From the NCBI RefSeq assembly GCF_964355755.1, contig NC_092679.1, positions 11,582,932-11,646,931 on the forward strand: DNA of 64,000 nt. Direction: 5' to 3'. The stretch is from Antedon mediterranea (Eukaryota; Echinodermata; Crinoidea; Comatulida; Antedonidae). Both the position numbers and the translations under genes were made by a program. Positions 37,370 through 49,829 of this stretch are shown piece after piece. The first letter of the stretch is position 1, and each line of letters opens with the position of its first letter. The notes under the pieces were generated by a model. The model had not been told where the DNA came from, made no database searches, and saw only the letters and a program-made list of their open reading frames with translations.

Positions 37370-40300
37370 AGAAAATGTATTAATTGCAATTCACACAATC
37401 TACGTTGTAATGATGACAGCTGGCTGTGTATTGACTGCACAACCATTTTGTTTCCATTTAATATGATTTTAGATGACAATGCATTTAAACATGAAATAAA
37501 ACACTTCTTTGACCACAATATTAATCTAAACAGTTTGCAGCCTTTAACCTTTGATCCTTTTTGTATTTCATTAAACAATATACTTAATGATGACTCTTTA
37601 CTTTTAGATAACAATGATCCGTGTAATAACCTTATTGATGCTTTTAATTCAAAAATCACAAATAATGTCTTCCTCATTTAGCATTTTTAATATGAATTCT
37701 CGCAGCCTTGTTAATCATTTTAATGATACAACTGTCTTTATTAGTACCTTAAAACATAATTTTTCTACAATCTGTTTCACTGAAACCTTTTTTAATAATA
37801 ACAAAACTTGTTTTTCTTTTTACAATATTCCAGGTTATACTTTATTGCATTCTTTTGGAACAAACAGAGCAGGGGGTGGCGTTGCCATATACTTAGACCA
37901 AAGATTTCAATATTCTGTTCGCAGTGATCTTTCTTCTATTATTTCTGAATCTGCCGAATCAATTTTTATCGAAGTTAAGACCGAGGCGAGGAATATTATT
38001 TTAGGTGTAGTTTATCGCTTACCCGAGTCATCATTAGTTACCTTCAATTCAAACGTATCCATTCTTTTAGACATTATTAATAATGAAAATAAAATCTCAT
38101 ATATTACTGGGGATTTTAACATTGATCTTTTAAAATCAAACACTCATAAACAATCATCCGAATTTTTGAGCAATATGTTTAAATTTGATTTTTACCCCCT
38201 CATTGACAGACCTACGCGAATAACCACTGCAACAGCCACACTTATTGACAACATATTTTGTAACAATGTTTATGACAAAATATCTCCAGGAATTTTTTAC
38301 TCTGACATCTCTGATCATTTTCCAGTGTATTCTATTACTTATTTTGAAGCTGTACTTGCTTCTCTTAATGATAATAACAAATACGTTTGCTTCAGGAAAA
38401 TAAATGATCAAGCTATTTCTTCTCTTGCAAATGACCTTCAGGAATCCGTTTGGTCCGATGTTTACAAAATGAAAAGTCCAAATTAATGATGCCTATAATT
38501 TATTTTAAAAATTTTTTTCCAAACTATATGATACTCATATAAAAATAGTCAGGTGTAAACGAAACATCCGGAAGGAAAAGAAACCTTGGATTACAACTGA
38601 CATTATCAAATCTATTGATAAAAGAAACAGACTTAAATATATTAAAACCAAAAAAGAGTCGGACAGAAACAAATACACACAATATAGAAACAAGTTGACT
38701 CATTTAATCAAAATTAACCGTAAAAAACATTATAATGACAAATTCAATTCCTTTAAAGGCAATATTCAAAAGACCTGGCAAACCATCAATACAGTCTTAG
38801 GACGCAATACTAAAAACAAACTACCTTCCCATTTTATACACAACGGATCCATAATCACTGACCCACTCACCATTGCGAATTATTTTAATGACTATTTTGT
38901 AAACATCGGGCCAAACATTTCTAAGACAATAAAAACACCTACTAACCAGCATTTCACTTCCTTCCTCAACGCACCTATCAAAGATTCTTTTTTTTTTTTG
39001 CACCCACGTCAGAAGAAGAAATCTAAAATATTATCAACAATTTAAAAATTAACAAAAGTTCAGGCTATGATGATATAGCCTATCTAATAAGGTTATTAAA
39101 GCTATTTCCAAATTTATTTCTAAACCATTATCTTATATTTTCAACTTGTGCTTTTCTGAATGAATTTTCCCTGACTTACTTAAAATTCCCAAGGTGGTTT
39201 CTATCTTTAAAAAAGATGATTTTCATTCATTTAGTAACTACAGACCCTTTACTACCTTGTTTTTCAAAAATCCTTGAACTGCAGCTAACCTATGATAGAT
39301 TATTTAATTTTCTCACTAAACACAGCATTCTTCACGATCGTTAATATGGGTTTCGAAAGGGATACTCAACTGATCTTGCAATTTTTGATATTTACGACCA
39401 AGTTACTAAAGCTATTTACAAAAATGATTTTACTATCGGTATTTTTCTTGATCTTAGCAAGGCCTTTGATACAATTGATCATGACATTCTCTTGAGAAAA
39501 CTCGAATTCTATGGTATCAGAGGCCTTGCTCTTAATTTTTTTAGGAACTACCTTGGCAACCGAAAACAATGTGTCTCAGTTAAATCCTACTCTTCTTCTC
39601 ATTCTAAAATTACATGTGGTGTTCCACAAGGATCTATACTTGGACCTTTACTATTTTTAATTTATGTTAATGACTTACCTAAAATTCCTCTTCCCTCTTA
39701 AATTTTGTTCTTTTGCTGATGACACTAACATTTTTTTTTCACACAAAAATATTACTGAACTTGTACAAACTACAAATAATGAATTAGTTAAGATTTCCAA
39801 TTGGCTCAATTTAAATAAATTATCTTTGAATATCAATAAAACTAATTATATTCTTTTTAATTATAAAATAAAAAATATAGACTCTGTTGTTATTAAAATT
39901 AATGATAGTGTAATCAAACGAGTTATTGAAACAAAATTTCTCGGTGTTATCCTATACTCAAAGTTATCCTGGCAGCCCCATCGTAACAATATTTCAAATA
40001 TAATTTCTAGAAACATCGGAATAATGAATAAACTGAAGCACTATCTCCCACAGCACATTCTTTTATATAACACCTTAGTTTTACCCTATATTAATTATTG
40101 TAACATATCTTGGGCTAACACAATTGATAAATTTCTTTACTTGTCCCTGGACGAGTCCTGAAGCAACCAATATTGACAACATCTTTAAACTACAAAAACG
40201 TGCTATCAGGATTTGTGCAGGGTCAACCAGAATTATATAGCTCACACCAAACACTTATTTAATAAATTTAATATACTTAATGTATTTGATTTACACAAAT

Positions 40301-40620
40301 TACAAACTTATATTTTTATGTATCGTCTAAAAAATCACTCTTTACCAAATCATATTATTTCTTTATTTCCAAAACAACAACCTGATATTCACAATTACAA
40401 TACGAGATTTGCTAAAACAAATATTTTATCTGAAAAGCATGCATTTCATTTAAGAAGAAAATCAATTTTTTACAATGGTCCAAAACTATGGAATTTATTA
40501 AGTTTTTCATTAAAATCTCTTCTAATCTACCTTTGTTCAAATCTAATCTTTGGTCGCAGCATATGGCAGCTAAATCTCCTGTTCTTGTTCTTCTTGTTTC
40601 CTTTCTTCTTCGCTTAATTG
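37370..40620 (+). pseudogene. Non-LTR retrotransposon ORF2 (endonuclease + RT), broken
   Basis: Belongs with ORF1 at 36532. In order: a zinc-finger-like stretch (CNSHNLRC then WLCIDC, about 37387-37440); a linker ending near 37680; after a frameshift, an EEP endonuclease (FNMNSRSL, GGGVAIYL, GDFNID, SDHFPV, to 38486); a linker at 38695-39045; and RT motifs spread over several frames (DLSKAFDTIDHDI near 39450, GVPQGSILGPLLF near 39620, FADDTNIF near 39712, KFLGVIL near 39935, then a thumb and C-terminus to about 40617). At least four frame breaks make it non-functional. The arrangement suits the CR1/L2 side of the non-LTR tree; the clade is inferred only. Confidence 0.85.
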
Positions 40621-41569
40621 AATTTAATTACCTTATCATTGTTCAGCTGGTAATTGTACTATTGTCTTAGCAATTTAAGCTTCTGTATTTTTATTGTAAG
40701 CCGGACGCGATTTTTTTTTTCGTACATAAGTTGGGGACCCCTCATGAAACGTCACAAAATAAACATGAATAATTCATCAGTTAAATTTTTTATTCCGTGT
40801 GTACCCAAGCGTATAGCAAAAAGTGATTAAAACTGCGATACGATTTTTTCTAGGCCTAGGATTCTAGGTCAATTCATGTGATTGCCTTCGCGCACTCTTC
40901 TTCACACACCAACCTATGCAAAATGTGTCGAGGCTAATCGACAGCTAGGCAAGACCTTCAACTAAGTAGTAATTAGACATAGCCCATAGAAAGCTTAGAC
41001 CCACAAGAAGAATGTGTATAATTTGTGTACTGTAATTGTTTAATTCTGCTATTTTATTCTCAAACAATATGCATGTACTCAAAGGAACTTTAAAAATGCG
41101 CGTATATCAGGGGTGGCGCCAGGATCTTTCCGACGCGGGGGGGTTAATTTCCCGACAGGGGGCTATGCGAGTGAAGCGAGCATCACTTGGCTGGGGGACA
41201 GGGGGCCGCCAAGGGCCCCTGGTGGGGGTCCAGGTGGGGAATCCCCCGGAAGCAACGCGTTATACCGTAATTTGAGGCCGTTTTAATCAGATTTAGGGTA
41301 GCCAATTTATTCAATTTTGTATGGTACATAAATAAAATACTGTGTGAAAAACACATTGCAAGAGGTCCGGTACGATGACTGTGTAAATCCATTCTTTCAA
41401 ATTTAAAAATGAAGTTTTTAAAGTTCAATATGCCTATCATAGAAAATATACGCGAACGTAAAACCTACCCACGGGCCAAGAGGTATATCGTTATAATCGC
41501 AGAGACGTAGGCAGGTTGCTGTCTGGGGGTGCGAAAATTGTAAATGCGCGAGATATCCATGGTCTGATC

Positions 41570-42285
41570 TGTAAGAAAATTTTGGAAAATATAGCTGCTT
41601 GGTCCCCGGAAATTGCAATTATACATTGATATATAAAACGAAATTACAAGTCTATCAGAGAACAAGCCCATCGTGGTTGAGATGGAGCCGAAGGACATTT
41701 AAGCAACTAGAGTTGTTAGGTCCCCGGATATTGGATTATAGTATTTCGAAAAAAGAAACAAAATATATAAGGCTCCAGGACCATTAGGGTTGAGCTGCTA
41801 AGAAAATTGTGAAAAATAGACCTGGGTACGTACCTGGAAATTGCACTTATATAGGCCCATCATATTGATAAATGAAACGAAATTATAAGTCTACAGAACC
41901 AGAGCTAAGAAAATTGTCAAAAATAGAGCTGGTAGGTCCCTGTAAAACATTGAAATATGAAACGAAATTATAGGTCCAGCCCACCATGGTTGGGGTGGAG
42001 CTAAGAACATTCTGAAAAATAGAGTTGCTAGATCCCGGAAATTTAACTTATCTATACTTCGAAGCATAAAACAAGATATATACCGGTACATCTCCAGAAC
42101 CAGCCCTACCATGGATATAAAAAAAAATTGAAAAAGTTCAATGCACTGACTGTATATTGTACATCGAAATATGAAACAAAAATGTACGGTAAGTATACAT
42201 GACCAGCTCTATAATTGGGGACGGTTGAGCTAAGACAATTTTGAAAACTAGAGATGCAGGTCTTAAAAAATTACACCTATACTTA
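41570..42285. repeat. Degenerate tandem repeat, ~110 bp period
   Basis: About seven diverged units, anchored by aagaaaattntgaaaaatag near 41573, 41690, 41799, 41906, 42003, 42117 and 42231. Each is followed by gctngtaggtccccggaaat and by aaacgaaattataagtc or a variant. Some units also carry ccaccatggttggggt. No coding function. Confidence 0.8.
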
Positions 42286-43022
42286 ACAAGGCCAACAGCC
42301 ATTAAGTCGCGTGCTACAATGCATAGTGATACCGGACCGACAGACAGACAGACCGACAGACAGACAGACAGACAGAGCGACCGACCGACATAGTGAACTA
42401 TACTGACCGAAATTACTGAACATGTTTAAAAATGTTGAAATGTTTAAAAACATTTATTTTTTTAAATTTACACGTGCGTAGCCTGTCACTTTCGATGTGC
42501 TCGTATAACGTAATTTCGAGTTGAAAAGTAAGTCAAGAAAACAGAAATCGGGCAAAAAGAGTGCGCAATTTTGTAAACGCTTAAAATTGCCTGAAATGTA
42601 CTCTTATTTCATCGAAAATAAATTTTGAAAATGTAAAGCACGCGTACGCATGCGTTACATGCGCTACGCACGTAATTGTATTGCCATATGATGATTTATG
42701 CCCTGAAATTTATGAGTACCAAATATTATTTAATTGTGATTCATGGTTGTGAAGATATGATTACAAACGTGATTTCGTTAAATCGTGCGTAGACCGCGTA
42801 ATTTTTTATTGCGCACCGTGAAAACATAACCACATTGATTCCTGGCCATAAGGAATATACTGTGAAAAATTGACCGACCTAGCTAGATTAAACTGATATC
42901 AAGATAAGGTCAGAAAGCGATAAAACGCATAGTGATACCGGACCGACAGACAGACAGACCGACAGAGAGACCGACAGACAGACCGACCGACATAGTGAAC
43001 TATAGAGTCGCTTCCACGCGAT
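42283..43022. mobile_element. MITE-like unit with gacagaccgacc arrays, copy 1
   Basis: Opens ttaacaaggccaacagccat then taagtcgcgtg and closes with cacgcgatta, an inverted match of about 11 bp. Subterminal arrays of gacagaca/gaccgacc sit next to each end (42334-42390 and 42940-42991), each led by catagtgataccgg and followed by catagtgaactata. The interior contains acgcatgcgttacatgcgct and gcgcaccgtgaaaac. No protein is encoded. Confidence 0.75.
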
Positions 43023-43320
43023 TAAAAAAAATTCAGAAATAGAGGCCTAAACAAGTTACCCTTTTTTTATTTTATTTGGAGGGGAATGCGTCCACAAGCG
43101 TAGACCATTTTCCGTCGGGGAAATCAGTTTATTTCCCAGATGTGAATCTGGAATTTCGATGTACGAGCAGTTCATGACATACAGGACATTGGAAATGTAA
43201 TAACTTAGCTATAATAAGATGTTGGCTAAACGAAAATGGCATGTTTTTTTGTTTAGTAATGTAGGCCGAGCCTACAGTGAAAAACGTCTATTTCAGGTTC
43301 AGGTAATCGTAAATTTAAAT

Positions 43321-44136
43321 TTAACAAGGCCAACAGCCATTAAGTCGCGTGCTACAATGCATAGTGATACCGGACCGACAGACAAACAGACCGACAGACA
43401 GACAGACAGACCGACAGACAGACGGACCGACCGACATAGTGAACTATACTGACCGAAATTACTGAACATGTTTAAAAATTTTGAAATGTTTAAAAACATT
43501 TATATTTTTTTAATTTACACGTGCGTAGCCTGTCACTTTTGACGTGCTCGTATAACGTAATTTCGAGTTGAAAAGTAAGTCAAGAAAACAGAAATCGGGC
43601 AAAAAGAGTGCGCAATAACATTTAACGCGCAGTGCGCGCGCAAAAATCTGCGCACTCATGGCAATTTTGTAAACGCTTAAAATTGCCTGAAACGTACTCT
43701 TATTTCATCGAAAATAAATTTTTAAAATTTTAAGCGCGCGTACGCATGCGTTACATGCGCTACGCACGTAATTGTATTGCCATTATGATGATTTATGCCC
43801 TGAAATTTATGAGTACCAAATTTTATTTAATTGTGATTCATGGTTGTTAAGATAATGATTACAAACGTGATTTCGTTAAATCGTGCGTAGACCGCGTAAT
43901 TTTTTATTGCGCACCGTGAAAACATAACCACATCGATTCCTGGCCATAAGGAATATTCTGTGAAAAATTGACTTAGCTAGAGTAAACTGATATCAAGATA
44001 AGGTCATAAAGCGATAAAACGCATAGTGATACCGGACCGACAGACAGACAGACCGACAGACAGACCGACAGACAGACCGACAGACAGACCGACCGACCGA
44101 CATAGTGAACTATAGAGTCGCTTCCACGCGACTAAA
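43321..44136. mobile_element. MITE-like unit with gacagaccgacc arrays, copy 2
   Basis: Direct repeat of the 42283-43022 unit, highly similar along its whole length, with arrays at 43372-43435 and 44034-44101. It keeps a ~50-bp segment (acatttaacgcgcagtgcgc and following, about 43618-43667) that copy 1 lacks. ORFs called across the arrays are low-complexity by-products. Confidence 0.78.
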
Positions 44137-46163
44137 AATTGAACATACGAACAATAAAATAGATCGCGAAGATAATTCGTACCCTTTTGCTGTCGATACA
44201 CAGTACACGACGTAACGCGTCAGTAAACTTCGCCTGGAAAGTAACTACAGTACACATTCTGGTCCCTGGGTGGAACATGATATCACGCGTAAACCGCAAT
44301 GGGCCGGGCCTAATGTAGACTTGCCCCAAGTCTGTATTGTTTGTTTTTTTATTTATTTGTTTTTATTTCGACCGCGATTTTTGTCTGAAAATACAGACTT
44401 GTGAAACACGTATAGAAATCGATTTGCAGACCGCTAACATCCGATAAGAATGACGTAGGTTATCATACCTTATTTGGCTATATGGGGCGGGCGGTATGTA
44501 AATATGGATTTCGAATCAACCAATGATCATTTTGTTTCAAAATGAAAAAGATCGAGTACGTACAGTGCTGAATGTACGATCGAGACTGTTGAAATATAAA
44601 ATCGTAATGCCAAGTTGTTTTGTTTATTAATTGTTTAGTCCTTGGCCTAGGCCTCCTTTGTAGGTCCTACAACTCGCACGTATGACCTGCCAAATAAAAT
44701 GCCAATAAAGTAGGCCTACATACCACCACCGGCACACAACAGGGCTACACCACCACACAGAACAGGACAGGGTCTGGGTGGGAATTAAATCAAAATTATC
44801 TCCAGTGGGACAGCCAGTCGACAAATCGTGTCAAATTTCGACTCGGAGAGGGCGCCCTACTTTTCTAATTTAGTTCAAAATTGCTAAATTTTAGGGTGTT
44901 GGATTTGGAAAAACACAATATTTGTAAATTTAGCTGATTATCGGAAAAATATTGTTAGTGAAATAAATTCATAAATGGTTTTAATATATTGTCATGTAAA
45001 ATTAAATGTATTTGAACAAAACGATAATCTGTAATTTAACGGCAAAATCAACCAATGTCTTTTTTCCGAAATTGTACCCTAGAAAATCGTTAAAATAAAA
45101 TATTTAGAAAAATTGAACAGTCCTGAATTTAAAATCCCTGTTAGAAAAATTAATAATCTACAGAATACGATATTAAGATACAAAATTCGGTGGTTGGGAT
45201 GCAGCTCCGACTATTCAAACAAAAGGTACCACTATTTGTTCCATCGAAAACTAGCGAAACCGCCATTTTGTAAACACATCGTCATCGTGTTTATGAATTT
45301 ATTTATAGCGAACGATATAGGCCTACGCGATGTTTATAATTGTCCGCGTATAAGAATTCATATAAATAAATACATTCCAATACAACGTATATTATTACTT
45401 GTTTATTTATCACAGTATACATTTTAGTTGAGGAATATTTATCATAACTATTATAATAGCTTTTATACGAGTCCGAGGCCTAGCCCTATTAGCGAGCGAT
45501 TGTTCCAGGGGCGGAAAGTCACTTAGTGACGTTGTGATCGGGCGCGTCGGGCCTAGCTAATATTAATAATATGACCTGAAATAACCGGCTAACAAGAACT
45601 GTTATATACTTGCTTACAATTGTTTTGTTATTGATGAACAAACAAGCAATTAGATTGAATAACAATAATAATAATTTAATTATTTATTCATTTGTTTTGG
45701 GTAAAAACATGTACAAACTAGTACGCTATAATATAAATTAATAGTAATATTAAACTAATACAGTATTAATAAAATATAAAATAGGCCTAACATACAATAA
45801 ATATTCAATTTTTAAGGTCTAACACATGAAAATAACATAATTTACAGAGTATAGTGTAGTAGGTTTGCATTCAACATAAATATTTGTATTGTAATTCATC
45901 TAAATCCTCTGCAACATACATATATTTGTAATTCAACATTTTGTTTTAAATAATTAAATTATAGTTTGGGTATGACAATGTTGGTAGGTACCGGTGTCAT
46001 CTTTTTATCCACTTCACTCTCAGTTTGAAGTCACAAAGACAAAGAACTCTGCATCATCAACGATTCCTGAAAGTGTCAGAAAAAATAATAAATATTATTT
46101 AAAAAAAATTTTACTTACTCGTAATCAGTACAACTTAACGACTATCGGATCAGCATCAACACA
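44137..46163. other. Interior of the hAT-like element, no gene recognised
   Basis: The 104-codon frame at 45113-45427 has no recognisable domain. The 24-bp phrase ttgggatgca-ctccgactattca occurs at about 45192 and again at 47458 in the same orientation, on either side of the foldback element. Confidence 0.45.
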
Positions 46164-46173
46164 GTACAACACA

Positions 46174-47259
46174 GGGTGTCACGAAACCTAAGACCACGAA
46201 AGCTCAGACCCCCTAAGACCTAAGATCACGAAAGCTAAGACCCAACACCTAAGATTACAAATACTAAGATATACTACAGCTTAAAAACAATAATTGTTTA
46301 TCCATACATAATTTTAAACACAGTAGGTTTCATTTATTACCATAAATATAATTTAATACTACCGCAAAACATAGATAAACTCACATTATTTTCGCCCGTT
46401 GAGTAAATGTATATTTTTTCTTTACAACAAACAAACTTGACGGGTTGTTTGTTGGTATATATTTACTCCATTGTGTTGGTTCAGAGGATGTTTTTCTTAC
46501 GCACCTGCCTTTCTTGTATTTTGACTCCAAATTTGTTGACTAACTTTATCCTGAACACCACACTTTAACATTAGGACTTATAAGTACTTTCAGAAGGAGA
46601 AACACATAATAACAAATAAATAAATCCTTTAAATTGATGATTTTACAGATGTGTTTCTTTGTATACTGTAATACTAATGTAACTCCTCGAGCTCCCCATG
46701 CTCAATGTTTTTGTTTCTATGGAGCGCCAAAAGAGCAACAATAATAGTACAAGTATAAAAACAGAAAGAAAACGAAACAAAAAAACTTATCATGATTTTT
46801 AAATTAAAATTTATTTGCCAGTATTTATTTCTTCGTACTTGCATGATTATACTATTATCATTACAATTTTAATTTTACATTGTTCCATCCACACTGTAGA
46901 TGGACTCCACAGAGTTTTCAGCCCTCTATATAATTTTTGCTCTTTTGACGTTCCATAGAAACAAAAACATTGAACATGGCCCATGGGGTAGGCCTACTGT
47001 ACTGTAGGCTAGTCATTTTGTGTGCGAGAAAAACGTCTGTAAAATCATCAATTTAAAAATGTATTTGTTACTTTTTATGTGATTCTTTTTCATGAAAGTG
47101 CCAATTCTAAGGTGTGGTATTCAGAATAAATGTTGGGAGTTAAAATACAAGGCAGGTGCGAAAGATAAATATTTGTAATCTTAGGTATTGGGTCTTAGCT
47201 TTCGTGATCTTAGGTCTTAGGGGGTCTGAGCTTTCGTGGTCTTAGGTTTCGTGACACCC
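46174..47259. mobile_element. Foldback element, gggtgtcacgaaacctaaga ends, copy 1
   Basis: 1086 bp, made of two long inverted arms. The left end gggtgtcacgaaacctaaga and the right end, its inverse, match for about 90 bp, and similarity continues inward (gatgattttacagatg / catctgtaaaatcatc-like; tatggagcgccaaaagagca / inverse) to a short spacer near 46800-46900. Both sides carry the 10-bp direct repeat gtacaacaca (46164-46173 and 47260-47269). G...C ends and a 9-10 bp duplication point to a Mutator-like foldback element. No protein is encoded. Confidence 0.85.
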
Positions 47260-47269
47260 GTACAACACA

Positions 47270-48400
47270 CGTCTCGCTATCGCCTATACTGACACACGTG
47301 TCTCGCGTTGCCGAAACCACGCTCACAGCTAGAAAATGTACCTACCTTTCGAGGCCTGAGAATACACCAACAAATTTTTAACAGGATAGAAATATATCAT
47401 ACTCGATTAAACTAATATTATTCTTGATAAAACAATTGATTATAATTTTTTTAATTTGTTGGGATGCACCTCCGACTATTCAGAAAATGGACAACAAAAC
47501 AGTAGTCAAATCGTACCACATTTATAAATTTCACGAGTCCCGGCTTCGGTTTCTTTGAAGGAAACCGATTGGTTATTCAATTATACTTATTAGGAAATGC
47601 TTTTACCATAATAGGTAATGTTGGGCGGTTCTTAAATATTCATGAGAGCTTAAAATAAAACAGCACTTATTTGCTAGGCGACGAAAAATCGTGGTTTCAG
47701 TTTTCAACGATAGGTGGCGCTTCAAAATCGTCAATGCGGAAGTAAGTCGATTTTACACGATTTAACGGTCAAAACGCGAAGTGGCTTTCCCACTGTCTCC
47801 GCCTAATAAATGATCCATTCAATGTTTGATTTGCGGAGAAGCTAGCCTATCATATCAAGACGAGTTTTCATGTTCTTGGGAAAAATCCCATCAAATGTTT
47901 ACCAGACTATTTCAAACTTTCATCAATGTACCCAAGTACACATTGTCTAAACGTAACATAGCGCATGCGCATCATCTTAGTTGTTGAGTCTTTGAAATTC
48001 TGAAATATGAATATTAAAACAGTGTACGAGTGAGTAGCCAATCGCATGCAGCTGAGACTAGCTGACCGGATAGTCGTATGCACCAAGAATTCTTGGTGTC
48101 AAACCACGTGACTTGTGCGTGTTTCCCCGACGAAGTATCCAAAATCAAGTAGTATACGTATGAAACGCCATATGTGCCAAAATATTTATCTTTTTACTAA
48201 TATTAAGACAAAACTCCGTCTGGAACCCAGACTAGGCCTAATGTTAAACGATTCGTACAAAGGGACACCGCCAGACAAGTGCATACCTATTGTTTATTAG
48301 ATCGCTGGCAATAATGCATGCATAATAAAGTGTAATAGCCCTCCGACGTACTTAACAAAAATAGAACTTCGCAGTTTTCTAGTCGCTGAAGCTACGAAGT
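47270..48400. other. Right interior of the hAT-like element
   Basis: No gene recognised; the 61-codon frame at 48115-48300 has no known domain. Contains gcgcatgcgcatc (about 47962) and paired gaattcttggt words near 48088. Confidence 0.4.
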
Positions 48401-49675
48401 GAACGCGAATTATTTTTACTTTATATTATATTCCCCGACGAAAAGTACTCGCGTTCCCCGACGTGGGGGCTAGGCTCCCCGATGAGGGGGATACAGCCCC
48501 CGTAGCCCCCCCCCCCCCCGCTGGCGCCACCACTGGCGTATATGAACACATGAGATGGAAAGATTAGAACCACGAGAATAAAAAATGTATTTTTGTGTAT
48601 TGTAATTGTTTAATTTTGCTGACTTATTACTCGGACTGTGTCATACATAACAGTAACACACACGTCACACCCACACAGATTACTAGAATAGACATGGGCT
48701 TTAGAGACTAATAATTAGGCCTAATAGTATTAATAAAAACTATAATTTTAACACGTAATTCTTTAGTAATACATTATATTAAAAACACTATCATAAACTA
48801 ATGGCAGATTATTTCGACAATCCACACAAAACGCAGCTATTCTTTTATGAAATCCCACGCCGCAACCACAGCGGAGATAGGCCTAGAATCGTATCGCAGT
48901 TATGTCAAAGATAGCGCCACGAAGTACGTGGCGCTATCGTGGCGCTATAAGATCTTTGGTGGTGTCGTGGTAATCGCTTCTTGTTGCTATACGCTTGGGT
49001 ACACACGGAACAAGAAAATGTAACTGATGAATTATTCATGTTTATTTTGTGACGTTTCATTAAGGGGTCCCCAACTTATGTACGAAAAAAAAATCGCAAG
49101 CCGGACTGCTATACCTTAATTATTTATTTTTTCAATTTTTAACCCTTTTTTAACTGGTGGTCACGACCTAAAGTTGTCCGCAACTTATTTTGACCTCCAT
49201 CTGCACATTTTTGATGTTTTTATGTTTATTGTAATTTTTAAGTTATGTGTCTATCTTATTTGCAATTTGTAATTTTTATCTTTTATTTTCAAATGTTTTT
49301 AGAGAAACTAATAAAACAAACAAACAAACAAAACTAGTCGAGTCAATCAGAAATTCATTCTGCGCATGCTCAGAAACTTATCTACACTTATCTGTGCGCG
49401 GTATAGTATAGTAGGCCTATTTATTTTATTAAAACATATTTAGGCAGGATTCAGCTGACGAGAATCATCATAAGTAAGATAGGTATGTTTTGTATCAACC
49501 TTAATAATAGGCATGTGGTGTATTGCAAACCTTCAAACAATATTATTATATTAATTTTTTACTGACAATTTTGTTTTTTTGCTTCTCGAGTCTCGTATTA
49601 ATTCGACCCCATCATCCGGAGAGATTCTGTGAGAGGAAGTGTGGTGTGGTCGGATCAACCACGCTGTCATTTATT

Positions 49676-49825
49676 CAAGCAGGGATTTGTTATTAGATAA
49701 GATATCTTAGTTTTAATAGTGATATCTCTATTAATAGAGATATATTAGTTTAAACTAAGATATCTTAGTTGAACTAAGATATCTTTAATTCCGAATGATT
49801 TTCCGCCATACTCATTCCCTGCTTG
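49676..49825. mobile_element. Short palindromic element with aagatatctt core
   Basis: 150 bp bounded by the perfect inverted repeat caagcaggga / tccctgcttg. The core (49699-49784) is a cluster of dyads: aagatatcttagtt, aactaagatatcttagtt, and aactaagatatct. The dense gatatc palindromes could form cruciform or hairpin structures. No target duplication was identified. Confidence 0.6.
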
Positions 49826-49829
49826 TCGG

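Larger units (their letters stand above)
41108..48535. mobile_element. 7.4-kb hAT-like element, nested
   Basis: The ends are CAGGGGTGGCGCCAG at left and the near-inverse CTGGCGCCACCACTG at right. Both are flanked by the exact 8-bp direct repeat gcgtatat (41100-41107 and 48536-48543). CAGNGG-type ends and an 8-bp duplication are diagnostic of hAT transposons. No transposase frame exists, so the copy is non-autonomous or gutted. The subterminal regions are GC-rich (ccccgacg / cgtcgggg-like words, a C-run near 48506-48519). The inside holds ~110-bp degenerate repeats, a duplicated GACA-rich unit and a 1.1-kb foldback element. Confidence 0.9.
40707..49097. mobile_element. 8.4-kb TIR element with 9-bp target duplication (Mutator-like?)
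   Basis: The left end starts gcgattttttttttcgtaca and the right end is its inverse. The arms match almost perfectly for about 100 bp (taagttggggacccc, tgaaacgtcacaaaataaac, ccgtgtgtacccaagcgtat) and more loosely for about 60 bp more. The right arm has a ~55-bp palindromic addition (gcgccacgaagtacgtggcgc, about 48913-48934). Both ends abut the direct repeat aagccggac (40698-40706 and 49098-49106). A 9-bp duplication fits Mutator-like elements, with Merlin an alternative. No transposase is found. Most of the length is the nested hAT-like element. Confidence 0.83.
36532..49330 (+). mobile_element. Non-LTR retrotransposon split by a nested 8.4-kb insertion
   Basis: The coding part ends near 40620 and the 3' UTR is interrupted at 40706. 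It resumes at 49107 after the inserted DNA and its 9-bp target duplication. The distal piece (49107-49330) is non-coding and AT-rich, with taataaaacaaacaaacaaa near 49305-49325, which fits a 3' terminus with a polyadenylation-like signal and tail. Removing the insertion gives a continuous element of about 4.4 kb. Original target duplications were not identified because the 5' end is truncated. Confidence 0.75.

Noticed and set aside
43219-44201. Frames rich in TDRQTD or SVGLSV
   Set aside because: Translations of gacagaccgacc arrays, not proteins.
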